Assembly: GCF_003234655.2 (NCBI RefSeq) | Contig: NZ_CP126271.1 | Span: 3,596,001-3,660,000 of the forward strand | From: Curtobacterium sp. MCLR17_007 | GTDB taxonomy: Bacteria > Actinomycetota > Actinomycetes > Actinomycetales > Microbacteriaceae | Length of the DNA: 64,000 nucleotides | Direction of reading: 5' to 3' | In this document: piece after piece, positions 63,021 to 64,000 of the stretch | Layout of the letters: the number at the start of each line of letters is the position of its first letter | Position numbering within the stretch: the first letter of the stretch is position 1 | The notes under the pieces: model-generated | The model's database searches: none | Told to the model about the DNA's origin: nothing | Seen by the model: the letters and a program-made list of their open reading frames with translations, nothing else | Translations under genes and position numbers: made by a program

Positions 63021-63896
63021 TCAGAAGATCGCCTGGGGGTTCACGGGCACTCCGGTGAGCCCGTTGATGCGGGGTGGGGCGACGCTGAGCAGGAAGGTGT
63101 GCCGGCCGAGCTCGGCACAGGTCGCGGCGAGGTCGTCGGTGGCGACGCTGTCGATCAGGGGCATGCCCAGCCGGGCCAACCCCACCATGTGCATCGGCAT
63201 GGGCATCGCCGGGTCGCTCGGCGGGAACGAGTCGCTGACGTCGCCGGCGTACAGGGCGACCCCGTGGTCGCGCATCCATGCGACCGCGTCGACGGTCATG
63301 CCCGGCGCCTGGACCTCGGCGTCCCAGCTGAAGCCCCAGCCGCTCCGCACGACGACCGCGTCACCGGGCAGGACCTCGACGCCCGCGCGTGCCTGTGCCG
63401 CGTCCAGGTCCGCGGCGGTGACGGGGTGCGCGGCCGGCAGTCGACCGTCGGGCGCCAGGTCGAGCAGGACCCCCCGCGTGACGATCCCCGCGGCGAAGGC
63501 GGTCGTCGAGCCGTGCCGGACACCGCCCGCCGTGACCGCGTCCTCGAGCGGTCGGCCGGGGTAGACGGTGCCGTCGATCGGCATGTGGGCGAACGCGTCC
63601 ACGTGCGTCAGCGCCGGGTGGTGCGGCGTGACGACCAGCACCTCGGACATGCCCATGGGCGGTGTGCCGGTGTACAGCAGTGCCTGCTGCACCGGCGGCG
63701 ACGGCGGAGCCGGAGGCGCGAACGGCCCTCCGAGCATCGAGGCCGGCTCGACCGGGTAGGCGAGGGACACGCTCGTGCCGACCCGGACCTCCCGGGCTGC
63801 GCGCGCACGCGCGGCGTCGTCGATCAGGTTCAGGGTGCCGAGTTCATCGTCGGCGCCCCAGCGGCCGCGGTCGTCGGGGAGTTCGGAAGCGGTCAT
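63021..63896 (-). CDS. Cyclase-family (kynurenine-formamidase-like) hydrolase
   Basis: A 291-residue metal-dependent hydrolase of the cyclase family (PF04199). It has DELGTLNLIDDAARARA near the start, HPALTHVDAFAHMP in place of the HTGTHxDxPxHF metal motif (Gly-Thr changed to Leu-Thr, but His and Asp kept), PGDAVVVRSGWG and APGMTVDAVAWM. Substrates in the family include N-formylkynurenine and cyclic amides. Two residues from the metal triad remain. The ATG at 63896 follows a weak AGGACA. It is convergent with the SDR. Confidence 0.85.
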   Translation of the reverse strand: MTASELPDDRGRWGADDELGTLNLIDDAARARAAREVRVGTSVSLAYPVEPASMLGGPFAPPAPPSPPVQQALLYTGTPPMGMSEVLVVTPHHPALTHVDAFAHMPIDGTVYPGRPLEDAVTAGGVRHGSTTAFAAGIVTRGVLLDLAPDGRLPAAHPVTAADLDAAQARAGVEVLPGDAVVVRSGWGFSWDAEVQAPGMTVDAVAWMRDHGVALYAGDVSDSFPPSDPAMPMPMHMVGLARLGMPLIDSVATDDLAATCAELGRHTFLLSVAPPRINGLTGVPVNPQAIF

Positions 63897-63953
63897 GGTC
63901 TGTGTCCTGTCGGTTCGACGGCGGGCGGGTGGGTGGTGCACACTCCAGGGAGG

Positions 63954-63969
63954 ACCTGCAGTAGCAGGT
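63954..63969. promoter_or_regulatory. Inverted repeat near the cyclase gene promoter
   Basis: ACCTGC-AGTA-GCAGGT, just downstream of TAGGGT (63980-63985, minus strand), a likely -10 box reading toward the cyclase gene. This fits a repressor site; the regulator gene is outside the window. Confidence 0.45.
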
Positions 63970-64000
63970 TCCTGCACCCTAGTCCTACAAACAGGTCCCT

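Overview
The window is gene-dense, very GC-rich DNA from an actinobacterium. The best guess is Microbacteriaceae, perhaps Curtobacterium. This is inferred from the monomeric NADP-isocitrate dehydrogenase, the strong G/C third-position bias, frequent GTG starts, TANNNT -10 boxes 6-7 nt ahead of start codons, and a recurring GGAGGCCCGGTGC-type inverted repeat at gene ends. About 75 protein genes are supported. No rRNA, tRNA, insertion sequence, prophage or CRISPR array was seen. No gene-free stretch exceeds about 250 bases.

Layout. 66-4448: a shikimate-dehydrogenase-like gene, an SRPBCC protein coupled to a phytoene-desaturase-like flavoprotein, and a GNAT acetyltransferase. 4502-7262: a MacB/FtsX-type ABC exporter pair with a divergent TetR and a palindromic operator. 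7345-11035: a four-gene osmoprotectant (OpuB/OpuC-type) ABC importer with overlapping genes. 11243-14121: a DinB protein, a DUF6197-like protein, an aminoglycoside-phosphotransferase-fold kinase and a membrane protein. 14084-17096: an operon of Gfo/Idh oxidoreductase, ThuA protein and GAF-PP2C phosphatase. 17346-25676: DUF3817 protein, isocitrate dehydrogenase (icd), CPA1 Na+/H+ antiporter, TMEM175-like channel, M23 peptidase and a CBS/CNNM-type membrane protein.

25784-42870: SDR plus divergent MmyB-like regulator, a methyltransferase-like gene, an EF-G-binding (FBP) protein preceded by a 17-codon upstream ORF and two hairpins, three aldo/keto reductases, a thioesterase, a secreted berberine-bridge-type flavoprotein, an SGNH hydrolase, further SDRs with a MerR regulator, a phosphodiesterase-fold protein with a glycosyltransferase, and a small kinase. 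43353-45549: a translationally coupled MOSC / serine hydrolase / alpha-beta hydrolase operon.

45949-63896: repeated modules of a redox enzyme beside a small regulator (MarR-monooxygenase, TetR-SDR, TetR-alpha/beta hydrolase-SDR, MmyB, TetR-monooxygenase-SDR). Also here are a PAP2 phosphatase, a DUF1349 protein, a 910-residue LuxR-type ATPase regulator, two alpha/beta hydrolases and a cyclase-family hydrolase. One monooxygenase (60277-61445) is broken by a single-base frameshift.

The overall picture is chromosomal accessory metabolism and detoxification (redox enzymes each with a local regulator) mixed with core functions (icd, osmoprotection, cell-wall peptidase). Two wiring habits stand out: 4-bp ATGA/GTGA overlaps inside operons and probable leaderless transcripts for first genes. 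The most notable single locus is the uORF-hairpin leader in front of the EF-G-binding protein gene.
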